DNA of 64,000 nucleotides from V1-33 sp039795165. GTDB taxonomy: Bacteria; Verrucomicrobiota; Verrucomicrobiia; Verrucomicrobiales; V1-33. The notes under the pieces were generated by a model. That model did not search any database, was not told the DNA's origin, and saw nothing but the letters and a program-made list of their open reading frames with translations. The stretch spans positions 1 through 64,000 of the forward strand of contig JBDKER010000013.1 of assembly GCA_039795165.1 (NCBI GenBank), read 5' to 3'. Numbering within the stretch: position 1 is the stretch's first letter; each line of letters opens with the position of its first letter. Below are positions 8,202-16,942 of the stretch, piece after piece. Both the position numbers and the translations under genes were made by a program.

Positions 8202-8866
8202 GATTGGGAATGCAGAGCGATTCAGAATTTATGCAGATACAGAAGCGGACTACTTTGTGGACCCGGAGTAACATCGGGGCGATGACGGCGGCATTTTTTG
8301 GGATGGCGGGGCCGGTCTCGGCGCATCATCCGATGGGCGGGGTGGCTCCGCGGGATGCGGTGCAGGGAGTGCTATCGGGTTTGGGGCATCCGGTGATTGG
8401 GGCTGACCATTTGTTGTTTCTGGTGGTGGCTGCCTTGCTGACGTCTGTGCTGCGGGGAAGGCAGCGGCTGATGCTGACGGCAGGATTTGTGGGCATGTCG
8501 CTGCTGGGCATTCTGGCTTCGGCGGCAGGCTTCGAGATGGCGCGGCTGGAATTGCTGACAGCGGGATCGGTGGCCTTGGGGGGAATGGTCCTCGCGGGTG
8601 GAGCCGGACGGGTCGGTTGGCTGTCCGTCTTCTTTGGATTGGCCGGATTCGCCCATGGATGCGCCTATGGTGAGGCAGTCATTGGGGTCGAGGCGTCGCC
8701 CTTGCTGTCGTATCTTGCGGGTTGTGCATTGGTTCAGGGCTTGCTGATGCTGGGAATTTCAGCGGCATGGATCCGCTGGGGCCGGGGTGGCGATCGTCTC
8801 CTCCGCCTGGCTGGCTGGAGCACCGCGGTCGGCGGGCTTGTGCTGATGGGCCTTGCTGTTTCCTAG
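8198..8866 (+). CDS. HupE/UreJ-family metal (cobalt/nickel) permease
   Basis: A 222-residue membrane protein. After an N-terminal hydrophobic segment ending near PVSA-HHP comes the HupE/UreJ signature HPVIGADH (HPxxGxDH), then about five more membrane helices and a second conserved GFAHGCAYGEA motif. The family imports nickel or cobalt for metalloenzymes (hydrogenase, urease). Its start overlaps the accessory gene stop by four bases, so it is the fourth gene of the nitrile hydratase operon. This context predicts cobalt as the substrate. Alternative in-frame starts exist at residues 5 and 12. The 3' end overlaps the convergent regulator gene by four bases. Confidence 0.88.
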   Translation: MRLGMQSDSEFMQIQKRTTLWTRSNIGAMTAAFFGMAGPVSAHHPMGGVAPRDAVQGVLSGLGHPVIGADHLLFLVVAALLTSVLRGRQRLMLTAGFVGMSLLGILASAAGFEMARLELLTAGSVALGGMVLAGGAGRVGWLSVFFGLAGFAHGCAYGEAVIGVEASPLLSYLAGCALVQGLLMLGISAAWIRWGRGGDRLLRLAGWSTAVGGLVLMGLAVS

Positions 8867-10011
8867 CGGATTGGGTCGGCGGGTGTGATTCGGTGTAGGG
8901 GGGCAGGCGAATCCCGGCGCCATGCCGTGGGCGTCGATCCGGTGGCGCGGCGGAAGGCTGTGATGAAATAAGCAGCAGAAGAGAATCCGCAGCGTTGCGC
9001 GATGGATCCGAGCGAGAGTGCCTGATCCTTGAGCAGGGAACTGGCTGCGGCGATGCGCTGCTCTGTGATGGCGTAGTGGAGCGTGCGGCCGGTGGCGGCC
9101 CGGAATCTGATTTCAAGGGTGCGCCGGGCCACCGCCAGGCATTGGGCGAGTTCTGCGATACGGAGTCTGATGCCTTGAGGGGAATGGATGAGATCGAGGG
9201 CCCGGGAGATGAGAGGGTCGGTCTGCTCGGGCCGTGCTGTGCTGGCGCGCCGGCAGATTCCCGAGGGTTTGATGAGCAGAGGGGACGCTGCCGGTGGCTG
9301 TCCGTCGATCTGAGCGTGGAGCGCGCGGGCCGCTTCGAACCCGGCGGTCCAGTCGTCGGTACGGATGGCGGTGATGGGGCAGGGGGCGAGAGCACAGATG
9401 GGATCGCCCTCGTTCTCGGTGGAGATGATGGCGACATTTTCCGGGATGCGCATGCCGCGGGAGAGGAGTGCTTCTGCCACTGCGTAGGCGCGCATGGGGC
9501 ATGGTTGATAGAATCCGCAGGGATGGGGAAGGGCGGCAAGTGCTGCAGCCATTGCGGAGGCAGTCGATGCGCTGCCGGCCGCGGGCGACGGCAACGTGTG
9601 AATGTTGAGACCGAGTTCAGCAGCTGCGGCGGTGAAGGAATCCGAACAGGACGATTGGCCCGCGGGTTCTGTTCCGGGGCAAGCGACCACGGTTATGCCG
9701 AGGGCGGCAAACTCAGCGGCCGCCATGGCGGCGCACCGGTGGTAGTCGGTGGAAACCGAAGGAAATCCGCATCGGGGTGTGAGATGGATCACCGGTTTTG
9801 CGATTGTGCCCAGCCATGGCGGCAGCGGCTGTGGATCCGGGATGTGGACGAGGCACCCGTGCGCCTGGACAGGCCCGCGGAGAACGTTCGCGCCCGTGGC
9901 GTAGCGGGGATCAAGCCACAGACCGTGCTGGAGGCAGTACGCGGCTGCTCCGTCCACGATTCCGGGGCGGAAGGTTGTGCTGATCATGGCCATGGTTGCT
10001 TCGCCCTTCAT
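8863..10011 (-). CDS. XylR-like regulator: periplasmic-binding-protein-like sensor fused to AraC helix-turn-helix
   Basis: A 382-residue regulator. The first 270 residues form a LacI/PBP-type ligand-binding domain (GFPSVSTDYHRCAAMAAAEF; PENVAIISTENEGDPICAL; PITAIRTDDWTAGFEAARAL). The last 100 residues are an AraC HTH (IAELAQCLAVARRTLEIRF, LGSIAQRCGFSSAAYFITAF, TGSTPTAWR). This is the architecture of xylose-type XylR regulators, which usually sense sugars; the specific ligand is unknown. It is divergent from the haem protein gene at 10226 and converges with the metal permease gene. A start at 9993 (MAMIST) is also possible. Confidence 0.85.
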   Translation of the reverse strand: MKGEATMAMISTTFRPGIVDGAAAYCLQHGLWLDPRYATGANVLRGPVQAHGCLVHIPDPQPLPPWLGTIAKPVIHLTPRCGFPSVSTDYHRCAAMAAAEFAALGITVVACPGTEPAGQSSCSDSFTAAAAELGLNIHTLPSPAAGSASTASAMAAALAALPHPCGFYQPCPMRAYAVAEALLSRGMRIPENVAIISTENEGDPICALAPCPITAIRTDDWTAGFEAARALHAQIDGQPPAASPLLIKPSGICRRASTARPEQTDPLISRALDLIHSPQGIRLRIAELAQCLAVARRTLEIRFRAATGRTLHYAITEQRIAAASSLLKDQALSLGSIAQRCGFSSAAYFITAFRRATGSTPTAWRRDSPAPLHRITPADPIR

Positions 10012-10225
10012 TGCTGCCGGGATCAGGCGGCCGCTGCTTCAGGCCCCGTTTCCGTTTTAGCAGACTGAGACCGATGCCGGAGGCGGCAATCCGCTGCGGT
10101 CCTCGGTTTTCCGTCGTTTTACGGATATGTCCGGCGTGGTGAAGGCCCTGTCGGGCCGTGGTGTCTGTCGACGAGCCATGCGCCAGGGAGCGTATCCTGA
10201 GGGCATGTCTCAGGAGGTCGCTGTC

Positions 10226-10789
10226 ATGAACCGCTGGAATCGGCGTGGTGGCTGGATGTGTTCGCTTTGGCGGGGTGGACTGCGGGTGATGTTGTCCGTT
10301 GCCGTGGTCTGTTTTGGTTTGCCGCGCGAGGCGGGAGCGATCTGCGGGCTGGATGCTGGGTTTACCGGGCAGGTCCGGGTGCTTGAGGATCCGGGAGCGA
10401 GAGAGGCGTGGGCGCGGTGGTTGGCGCGGCGTGGCGGGGCGGCGTGCAGTGCCTGTCATGTGGCGGGGTATGGCCCCCGGAATCCCTATGGCAGTGCGAT
10501 GGGAGTCCTGCTTTCGGGCAGTGACCGGGACGATGAGTCGTGGAAGCGTGAAGCGGGCCGCCGGGTTGGTGAGATTCCTGCGATTCCCCCGATGGATGGA
10601 TCGCCGACTCGGCCAAAGGGGTTTCGCTGCCTCGACTCCGCGCCGCGACCCCGGAGGTCGCCGCAATTCTCAGGAAAGCATCCTCCATCGAAGCGCCTCT
10701 CCTTGCCGAGGGTGGCGAAGCCAGCATCGCTCCCGCGAGCCACTGAGCGTGCGCCAGCAGCATGGGAGCCATGCGCGAGGCTGGGCTGA
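10226..10789 (+). CDS. Exported c-type haem protein, probably frameshifted
   Basis: The ATG at 10226 is preceded by CAGGAGG with eight-base spacing. The product has a signal peptide ending near REAGA and a single CxxCH haem c motif (CSACH, residues 74-78) followed by a GYGPRNPYG segment, so it should be a periplasmic monohaem protein. In the frame as given, the C-terminus after about residue 120 turns into low-quality Arg/Pro/Ser sequence. Inserting one C in the C-run at 10586-10590 would restore the +2 frame, which reads PPDGWIADSAKGVSLP and then a helical TPEVAAILRKASSIE stretch, and stops at 10744-10746. I infer a one-base deletion, either real or a sequencing error. Confidence 0.6.
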   Translation: MNRWNRRGGWMCSLWRGGLRVMLSVAVVCFGLPREAGAICGLDAGFTGQVRVLEDPGAREAWARWLARRGGAACSACHVAGYGPRNPYGSAMGVLLSGSDRDDESWKREAGRRVGEIPAIPPMDGSPTRPKGFRCLDSAPRPRRSPQFSGKHPPSKRLSLPRVAKPASLPRATERAPAAWEPCARLG

Positions 10790-10878
10790 CCTGCAGCGGA
10801 AAGAGAGGAGCGCCGCCAACCATGCATGCGGCTGAGGGATGGAAGATGGACAGGCAGCGGTCGATGGCAGGAATCCCG

Positions 10879-11103
10879 TCAGTTGTCCTCGGCTGGGCCG
10901 GCGATGCGGGCCATGGAGAAGTCGTAGGCGGTGAGTTCGAGGATGACCTGCTGGCCCTGCTGGAGCGAATTGGCGAAGGGGGCGTGGGCGGGGAGGTGGG
11001 CGACGACGTCCTTGCCATTGGGGAGGAAGGCGATCCATGTGCGGCCGTCTGGGCGTGGGGTGCCGAGGGTGCCGGTGGTGCGGATGGGATTGGGGGCTGG
11101 CAT
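10879..11103 (-). CDS. IF-1-like S1/OB-fold protein
   Basis: A 74-residue protein whose core resembles translation initiation factor IF-1: AFLPNGKDVVAHLP corresponds to the IF-1 strand with ENGxxVLAHISG, and GQQVILELTAYDFSMARI to GDKVTVELSPYDLxxGRI. Length also matches IF-1 (about 72 residues). The first 20 residues (PAPNPIRTTGTLGTP) differ from canonical IF-1, and it lies 17 bp downstream of a DNA helicase gene rather than in a ribosomal operon. It may therefore be a paralogue or RNA/DNA-binding relative rather than the essential factor. Same strand and probably same transcript as the helicase. Confidence 0.65.
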   Translation of the reverse strand: MPAPNPIRTTGTLGTPRPDGRTWIAFLPNGKDVVAHLPAHAPFANSLQQGQQVILELTAYDFSMARIAGPAEDN

Positions 11104-11120
11104 GGCTGGGGAAGGAGGGA

Positions 11121-13124
11121 TCAGTTACCGCCTTTGAGGAGGCGTTCGCGGAGGGCGCTGAGGCCGCTGGAGGCGTCGGCGGCCGAGACGGGAGCGCGGC
11201 GGATTTCCTGCCATGTGTGGGGTTGGACCCAGTTGCGGTCGAGTTCGCGGAGGAACGTGCTGGGTTGGCAGGGCATGCGTTCGCCCCATTTGAGGCGGGA
11301 GGCGCAGTAGGTGAGGGTGAGGCGTCGCATGGCGCGGGTGATGGCGACGTAGAGGAGTCGGCGTTCCTCGTCCTTGGTGCCTTCTTCGGCGGAGCGTTTG
11401 TGCGGGAAGATGCCTTCTTCGAAGCCCGGGATGTAGACGACGGGGAACTCGAGGCCTTTGGAGGCATGGACCGTGATGAGGCTGACGCCTTTCTGCTTTT
11501 CGAGTTCGTCGCCTGATTCGCGGTCGTCGTCGAGGCCGACGCTGGCGAGGAAGTCGATCAATTCCGGTTCTGTGCGCACATTGCGTTCCTTGATGGATTC
11601 GAGCAATTCGAAGATGGCCTTTTCGCGTTGGGCTTCTTCGTCCGGGTCTTTGCATTGGCGTTTGAGCCATGGGATGTATTCGATGGCGTCGAGGAGGGCC
11701 TTGAGGTAGGCAGACATGTCCGGGTATTGGCCGGTGAGGCGGTCCTGCCATTCCGTGAGGAAGGCCGAGAAGTTTTCGACGGCGGTGCGGGCGCGGTTTG
11801 AGAGGCTGGTGAGGAAGGCGTCGCTGACGAGCGTGTGGCTGATGGGTTCGCGGCGGGCCGCGCTGGTTTCCGTGGCGGATTCGATGACGGTTTCGCCGAT
11901 GCCGCGCGGGGGAGTATTGATGATGCGGAGGAGGTTGATGTCGTCGCTCCGGTTGATCATGAGGTGGAGCCATGCGAGCGCGTCCTTGATTTCGCGTCGG
12001 TCGAAGAAGCTGCGGCCGCCGATGATGCGGTAGGGGATTTTGCGTCTCCGCATGCATTCCTCGAATGGGCGGATCTGGCTATTGGTGCGGAAGAGGATGG
12101 CGAAGTCGTCGAACGAGAGTTGTTCGCGGCCTTTGAGGAGGTCGATTTCGTCTACGATGAATTCCGCTTCTTCCTTATCTCCGGGCATGGCGATGACGCG
12201 GACGGGTTCGGCTCCTTCGCGGCCGCTCCAGAGTCGTTTCGGGCGTCGGTCGCGGTTATTGCGGATGACGCCGTTGGCGGTATTGAGGATGGGATTGGTG
12301 CTGCGGTAGTTCTCCTCGAGGGTGACGACGGTTGGGTTGGGAAAGAAGCGTTCGAAGTCGAGGATGTTGGAGATTTCCGCGCCGCGGAAGCCATAGATTG
12401 ACTGGTCGTCGTCGCCGACCACGCAGATGTTGCGCTGCGGGCCGGTGAGGCTGCGGAGGAGTTCCATCTGGAGGCGGTTGGTGTCCTGGAATTCATCGAC
12501 CATGATGTGGTCGAAGCGGGCCTGCCATGCGCTGGCGACGTCCGGGAAATCGCGCAGGAGTTTTTCCGCGAGGATGAGGAGGTCGTCGAAGTCCACCGCG
12601 TTGAGGAGTTTCATCTGGCGGCGGTATTCGCGGGCGACGTCGTGGATGAGGGCCTGGGGATTGGGGTCGGCGGGGACCCCGCGGTTCCGCTGGCGCGAGA
12701 TGAGGGCGATGGCGGTATCGGCGTCCAGTTTCTCGCCGCGGGCGGCGCATTTGACCACGATGCGCTTCATGAGGCCGCTTTGTTCGCTCTGGGTGTAGAT
12801 CGTGAAATTGCTTTTGTACCCGAGCTTTTCGATATCGCGTCGGAGGATGCGGACGCAGAGGCTGTGGAATGTCGAGATCGTGAGTTTCTTGACCTTGTCC
12901 TTGGCGACCATGCCGCTGACGCGTTCGCGCATTTCATTGGCTGCCTTGTTGGTGAAGGTGACGGCGAGGACGGCGTCGGGACGGACGCCCGTGCGGAGGA
13001 GGTGGCAGATGCGGGTGGTGATGACGCGGGTTTTGCCGGTGCCTGCGCCTGCGAGGATGAGAACCGGGCCGCTGATGGTTTCTGCGGCGCGGCGCTGAGC
13101 AGGGTTGAGGTCTTCGAGGCGCAT
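11121..13124 (-). CDS. UvrD/Rep/PcrA-type ATP-dependent 3'-5' DNA helicase
   Basis: A 667-residue superfamily 1 helicase of typical Rep/PcrA size. Motifs appear in order: Q-motif LNPAQRRAAE; Walker A GAGTGKT (Lys31); VTFTNKAANEM; Walker B VDEFQDTN; GDDDQSIYGFRGA; LEENYRST; ITVHASKGLEFPVVY; and VAITRAMRRL. These unwind DNA in repair and replication restart. The GDDDQSIYGFRGA form is closest to Rep, but Rep, PcrA and UvrD cannot be separated safely by eye. The IF-1-like gene follows 17 bp downstream. Confidence 0.93.
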   Translation of the reverse strand: MRLEDLNPAQRRAAETISGPVLILAGAGTGKTRVITTRICHLLRTGVRPDAVLAVTFTNKAANEMRERVSGMVAKDKVKKLTISTFHSLCVRILRRDIEKLGYKSNFTIYTQSEQSGLMKRIVVKCAARGEKLDADTAIALISRQRNRGVPADPNPQALIHDVAREYRRQMKLLNAVDFDDLLILAEKLLRDFPDVASAWQARFDHIMVDEFQDTNRLQMELLRSLTGPQRNICVVGDDDQSIYGFRGAEISNILDFERFFPNPTVVTLEENYRSTNPILNTANGVIRNNRDRRPKRLWSGREGAEPVRVIAMPGDKEEAEFIVDEIDLLKGREQLSFDDFAILFRTNSQIRPFEECMRRRKIPYRIIGGRSFFDRREIKDALAWLHLMINRSDDINLLRIINTPPRGIGETVIESATETSAARREPISHTLVSDAFLTSLSNRARTAVENFSAFLTEWQDRLTGQYPDMSAYLKALLDAIEYIPWLKRQCKDPDEEAQREKAIFELLESIKERNVRTEPELIDFLASVGLDDDRESGDELEKQKGVSLITVHASKGLEFPVVYIPGFEEGIFPHKRSAEEGTKDEERRLLYVAITRAMRRLTLTYCASRLKWGERMPCQPSTFLRELDRNWVQPHTWQEIRRAPVSAADASSGLSALRERLLKGGN

Positions 13125-13331
13125 GGGGGAGAAGGGGAATCGGCGGTGGGTCGGCGAGTTGGTGCCGGTGGTGGGTCAAGTCAATCGGCATGGCCTGAGG
13201 ACGGGTGCCTGTCATCAGTTTTTCATCATTCTGCAGGATGATGTGAGGCGAAAGATTTTTGTGCGTGGCAATTGCGCGGGGGCATTGCTGCGGTGTAGGT
13301 TGCGAACCCGCTTTTTTCTTTTCCGCTGCCT

Positions 13332-16300
13332 ATGTCCATTGAAGCTGACCGACCCACTCAAGCGTTTCTCTCCCGATTTCCGGAACCGGTCATGAAGGAA
13401 GCCGAGCGGCTGAGGGGCAGCGGGGCGGTGAAGCATATCTTTGGTGGTTCGGCGCTGGTGCATGCGCGGGTGGAGGATGGGAGTGACGTGTATCACATCA
13501 CGCTGAAGCGTGGGCATTTGGGATGGGAGTGGAGTGTGAGCGGGCCTGAGGATCAGCATCCCGCCGGGGTGGCTGCGGTGATGCTGGAGCGTCTGGCGCT
13601 GGGGGACAGTCTGCCGGAGTCGCCCACTGGGGTGGGTGATGCATCGCTCATTGATGTGCTTGAGGAAAAGCTGGGGCGGCCGCTATCGCCGCAGGAGGAT
13701 GTGTTCATTGACAAGCTGGAGAAGCGGTACCGGCGGTATCTGCTCGAGCAGAAGCTCTTTGATCATGACCTTGTGAGGTTGAATCCGAAGTGGCCGGTGA
13801 CGAGTTATGAACCGATCACGCTGTGGCCGGAGCCACCTCGGGACATTCTGGAATTCTGGAATTACATTGCGGCGGCCTTTGACCGGCGGAAGCTGATGTG
13901 GCCGCGGTTCATGGAAGCCGTGACGAGCCGGGAACAGACGCGCGAGCAGTTGCGGGAATGGGAAAAGCAGCGGGACATCGGGATGTGGGAGGAACGGCTG
14001 GAGAAGATGGCCTCGGCCGAGCAGGTGACGGCGCGGCATGGAGAACTGCGGGCCATGGTGACGATGCGGGAAGTGCGTCTGGAATTCCGGCGGACGGATG
14101 GACTGGAGGGTCCGGAGGTTTTTGCGGCGCTGGGAGGTGAAGTGGAACTGCTGCGGATCCGGACACAGCTGCAGGAAGGAAAGCTGCATCTTGATGCCTT
14201 GAGCGAGGCCCTGCTCATGCAGTGGGTCAGTCACTGGCCGGAGGGCGACGCTGCGGCTGCGGGGATCCGTCTGGAGGCCGAGCGCGACCGGAGATTTCTG
14301 GGTCAGTTGCTGCGTCAGCCGTCGCTCGCGGCGCGGGTGGTGACGCTGGACGAGATACCCTTCCAGCACAGTGGGGAAGTGCTGCGGTGGACGTGTGCCG
14401 AGCCTGATCCTGAGAATGAGGAAAGCGATGCGTGGGTGATTCAGCTGACGACACCGGATGATCTTCCGGTGCCGTACAGTCTCATCATTCTGCCTGGGCC
14501 GGAGACTTTGTATCTGGGGGATGACGTGGTCTACCGTGGCCCGGTGCCGTGGATGGAGGGAGCGGAGGCGCGGCCGCGGACATCGATTCCGTATGAAGTG
14601 CTGGCGACGCCGCGCGGGGTGGAATTCCTGCGGAGGCTGCGGGTGACGCTGCCGGCATCGCTGCGCGAGCGGGTCATGGAAGTGGTGGTGGCTCCGAAGC
14701 TGGCGCTGCGGATGTCGCGGCGTGGAGCGGCGGCCGAGGCTGAGGTGGTGACTGCCGAAGTGACTGCGGCGGATACGGGTGGACTGTGCAGTGAGGTACT
14801 GGAGCGGGACGCGTGGCGGACACTGGAGACGAATCTGCCATCGGATGGACGGGTGCCGTGGTTTGACCGCCGCGATCTTTATGCGCTGCCTGGGTTGCTG
14901 GATGAGATGGGCTTTTCGTGGGACCAGGGAAGCCGGAGTTTCCGGGTGAGGCTCACGAAGAATTTTCCGGTGAAGTTTGTGCGCTGGCTTGAGCGGCTGC
15001 CCGAGTCGTGTGCGGTGGAACTTGATGAAGGACTGGCGTCGCTGCGGGCCGATCCGGTGCAGGCGACCGTGCGGTTTGAGGTTAGTGAGGCTGGGGAGCT
15101 GGACTGGTTTGATTTGAGGGTGCTGGTTGATGTGGAGGGGATGGATCTGAGCCGGGCGCAGATCCGGGAACTGGTGGAAGCGCGTGGTGGATTTGTGAGG
15201 ATGCCTGGTGGGGGCTGGCTGCGGCTGGCGCTCAAGCTGACGGCGGATCAGGAAGCGGCCATTGGGCATCTGGGGTTGGATGTGTATGATTTGTCCGGGG
15301 AGACCCACCGGATGCATGTGCTCCAGCTTGCCGAGCCGAGGGCGGCTGAGGTTTTTGATCCGGATGCGTGGAACCGGATCACGGATCGGGCGGCGCGGCT
15401 GAAGCTGCAGGTGCGGCCGCCGCTGCCGTCAGGCTTCCGGCTCGAGCTGCGTCCGTATCAGGTGGAAGGGTTCCATTTCCTTGCCTATCTGACGTCGAAT
15501 CGGTTTGGCGGGGTTTTGGCTGACGACATGGGTTTGGGGAAGACGGCGCAGGCGATCTGCTGGATGCTGTGGCTGCGGGAGCGGGCGGCGCAGCAGCAGG
15601 AAGAAGCGAATGTACCGGTGTCTCCGTGTCTGGTGGTGTGTCCGAAGTCCGTGCTTGATGTGTGGGCGGGGGAAACGGTGAAATTCGCGCCGGATCTTCG
15701 TGTGCAGGTGATCCGGGACAAGACCGAGCTGGACACGGAAGGTCTGGCGAAGCGGGTTGATGTGCTGGTGCTGAACTACAGTCAGCTGCGGGTGAATGCT
15801 GAGAAGCTGAAGGCTGTGCCGTGGCTGAGTGTGGTGCTGGATGAAGGCCAGCAGATCAAGAATCCTGATAGCATGGCGGCGCGGGCCGCGCGGGATCTGA
15901 GCAGCGACAACCGGCTCGTGCTGTCGGGTACGCCGATTGAGAATCGTCTGCTTGATGTGTGGAGTCTGATGTCGTTTTCGATGCCTGGGGTGCTGGGGAA
16001 CCGGAAGTATTTCCGGGACCGGTTTGACCGCCGCAAGGATGCGGGGGCGCAGGGACGGCTCAGTGCGCGGCTGCGGCCATTTCTGTTGCGGCGGACGAAG
16101 AATCAGGTGGCGCTGGATCTGCCGAGCCGGACTGAGGAAGACATTCTCAGTCCGCTGGAGGAAGCGCAGGAGAATCTCTATGCGGCTGAGCTGGCGAGGA
16201 TGCAGAGGATTCTGCTCGGACTCGACAGTGATGCGGCGCTGCAGAAGAACAGCTTTGTGGTGCTGCAGGGTCTCATGCGGCTGCGGCAGATCTGCTGTCA

Positions 16301-16916
16301 TCCTGGACTGATTGATGACCAGCACCTGGCGGTGCCGAGTGCCAAGATGAATGCGCTCTTCTATCTGCTCGATCAGCTGCGGGAGGCGAATCACAAGGTG
16401 CTCGTGTTTTCGCAGTTCACATCGATGCTCGACATCATCCGGGACCGGTTGGTTGAGGAAGATCGTCCGTATCTGATGCTGACGGGTCAGACCAAGGACC
16501 GGGATGCGGTGGTGCGGACGTTTCACACGAGCCGGGATCCGCATGTGTTTCTGCTCAGTCTGAAGGCTGGGGGAACTGGTCTCAATCTGACATCGGCGAG
16601 TTATGTGGTGTTGTATGATCCATGGTGGAATCCAGCGGTGGAGAATCAGGCCATTGACCGGACGCACCGGATTGGGCAGACGAATCCGGTGATGGCGTAC
16701 CGGTTGCTGGCGCGGAACACAGTGGAGGAGAAGATCCGGAGGCTGCAGCATCAGAAGCAGCAGCTGGTGACCGGAGTGCTGGGCGAAGAGAGTTTCACGC
16801 GGAACCTCGGGCTCGAGGACATCCGGTCGCTTTTCACCCGGGATGAGGAACCGCTGGAGGAAGTGGCGCGTCCGAAGCGCCGGGGTGGGCGGAAGGCCGT
16901 GGATCTGGACGACTGA
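13332..16916 (+). CDS. SNF2-family DEAD/DEAH-box helicase
   Basis: A 1194-residue protein. The C-terminal half (from about residue 700) is a SNF2/Rad54-type ATPase. It carries LRPYQVEGFHFL, Walker A ADDMGLGKT (Lys737), the motif II variant DEGQ (837-840) in LDEGQQIKNP, LSGTPIENRLLDVWSL, and helicase C motifs VFSQFTSMLDIIRDRL, SLKAGGTGLNLT and IDRTHRIGQ. The N-terminal 650 residues are a long regulatory region without recognisable SWIM cysteines. Bacterial members translocate on double-stranded DNA and associate with RNA polymerase recycling or defence; the role here is not evident. It is divergent from the helicase at 13124. Confidence 0.9.
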   Translation: MSIEADRPTQAFLSRFPEPVMKEAERLRGSGAVKHIFGGSALVHARVEDGSDVYHITLKRGHLGWEWSVSGPEDQHPAGVAAVMLERLALGDSLPESPTGVGDASLIDVLEEKLGRPLSPQEDVFIDKLEKRYRRYLLEQKLFDHDLVRLNPKWPVTSYEPITLWPEPPRDILEFWNYIAAAFDRRKLMWPRFMEAVTSREQTREQLREWEKQRDIGMWEERLEKMASAEQVTARHGELRAMVTMREVRLEFRRTDGLEGPEVFAALGGEVELLRIRTQLQEGKLHLDALSEALLMQWVSHWPEGDAAAAGIRLEAERDRRFLGQLLRQPSLAARVVTLDEIPFQHSGEVLRWTCAEPDPENEESDAWVIQLTTPDDLPVPYSLIILPGPETLYLGDDVVYRGPVPWMEGAEARPRTSIPYEVLATPRGVEFLRRLRVTLPASLRERVMEVVVAPKLALRMSRRGAAAEAEVVTAEVTAADTGGLCSEVLERDAWRTLETNLPSDGRVPWFDRRDLYALPGLLDEMGFSWDQGSRSFRVRLTKNFPVKFVRWLERLPESCAVELDEGLASLRADPVQATVRFEVSEAGELDWFDLRVLVDVEGMDLSRAQIRELVEARGGFVRMPGGGWLRLALKLTADQEAAIGHLGLDVYDLSGETHRMHVLQLAEPRAAEVFDPDAWNRITDRAARLKLQVRPPLPSGFRLELRPYQVEGFHFLAYLTSNRFGGVLADDMGLGKTAQAICWMLWLRERAAQQQEEANVPVSPCLVVCPKSVLDVWAGETVKFAPDLRVQVIRDKTELDTEGLAKRVDVLVLNYSQLRVNAEKLKAVPWLSVVLDEGQQIKNPDSMAARAARDLSSDNRLVLSGTPIENRLLDVWSLMSFSMPGVLGNRKYFRDRFDRRKDAGAQGRLSARLRPFLLRRTKNQVALDLPSRTEEDILSPLEEAQENLYAAELARMQRILLGLDSDAALQKNSFVVLQGLMRLRQICCHPGLIDDQHLAVPSAKMNALFYLLDQLREANHKVLVFSQFTSMLDIIRDRLVEEDRPYLMLTGQTKDRDAVVRTFHTSRDPHVFLLSLKAGGTGLNLTSASYVVLYDPWWNPAVENQAIDRTHRIGQTNPVMAYRLLARNTVEEKIRRLQHQKQQLVTGVLGEESFTRNLGLEDIRSLFTRDEEPLEEVARPKRRGGRKAVDLDD

Positions 16917-16942
16917 GGCGGCGGTGTGGCGTGTGCCGCGGA

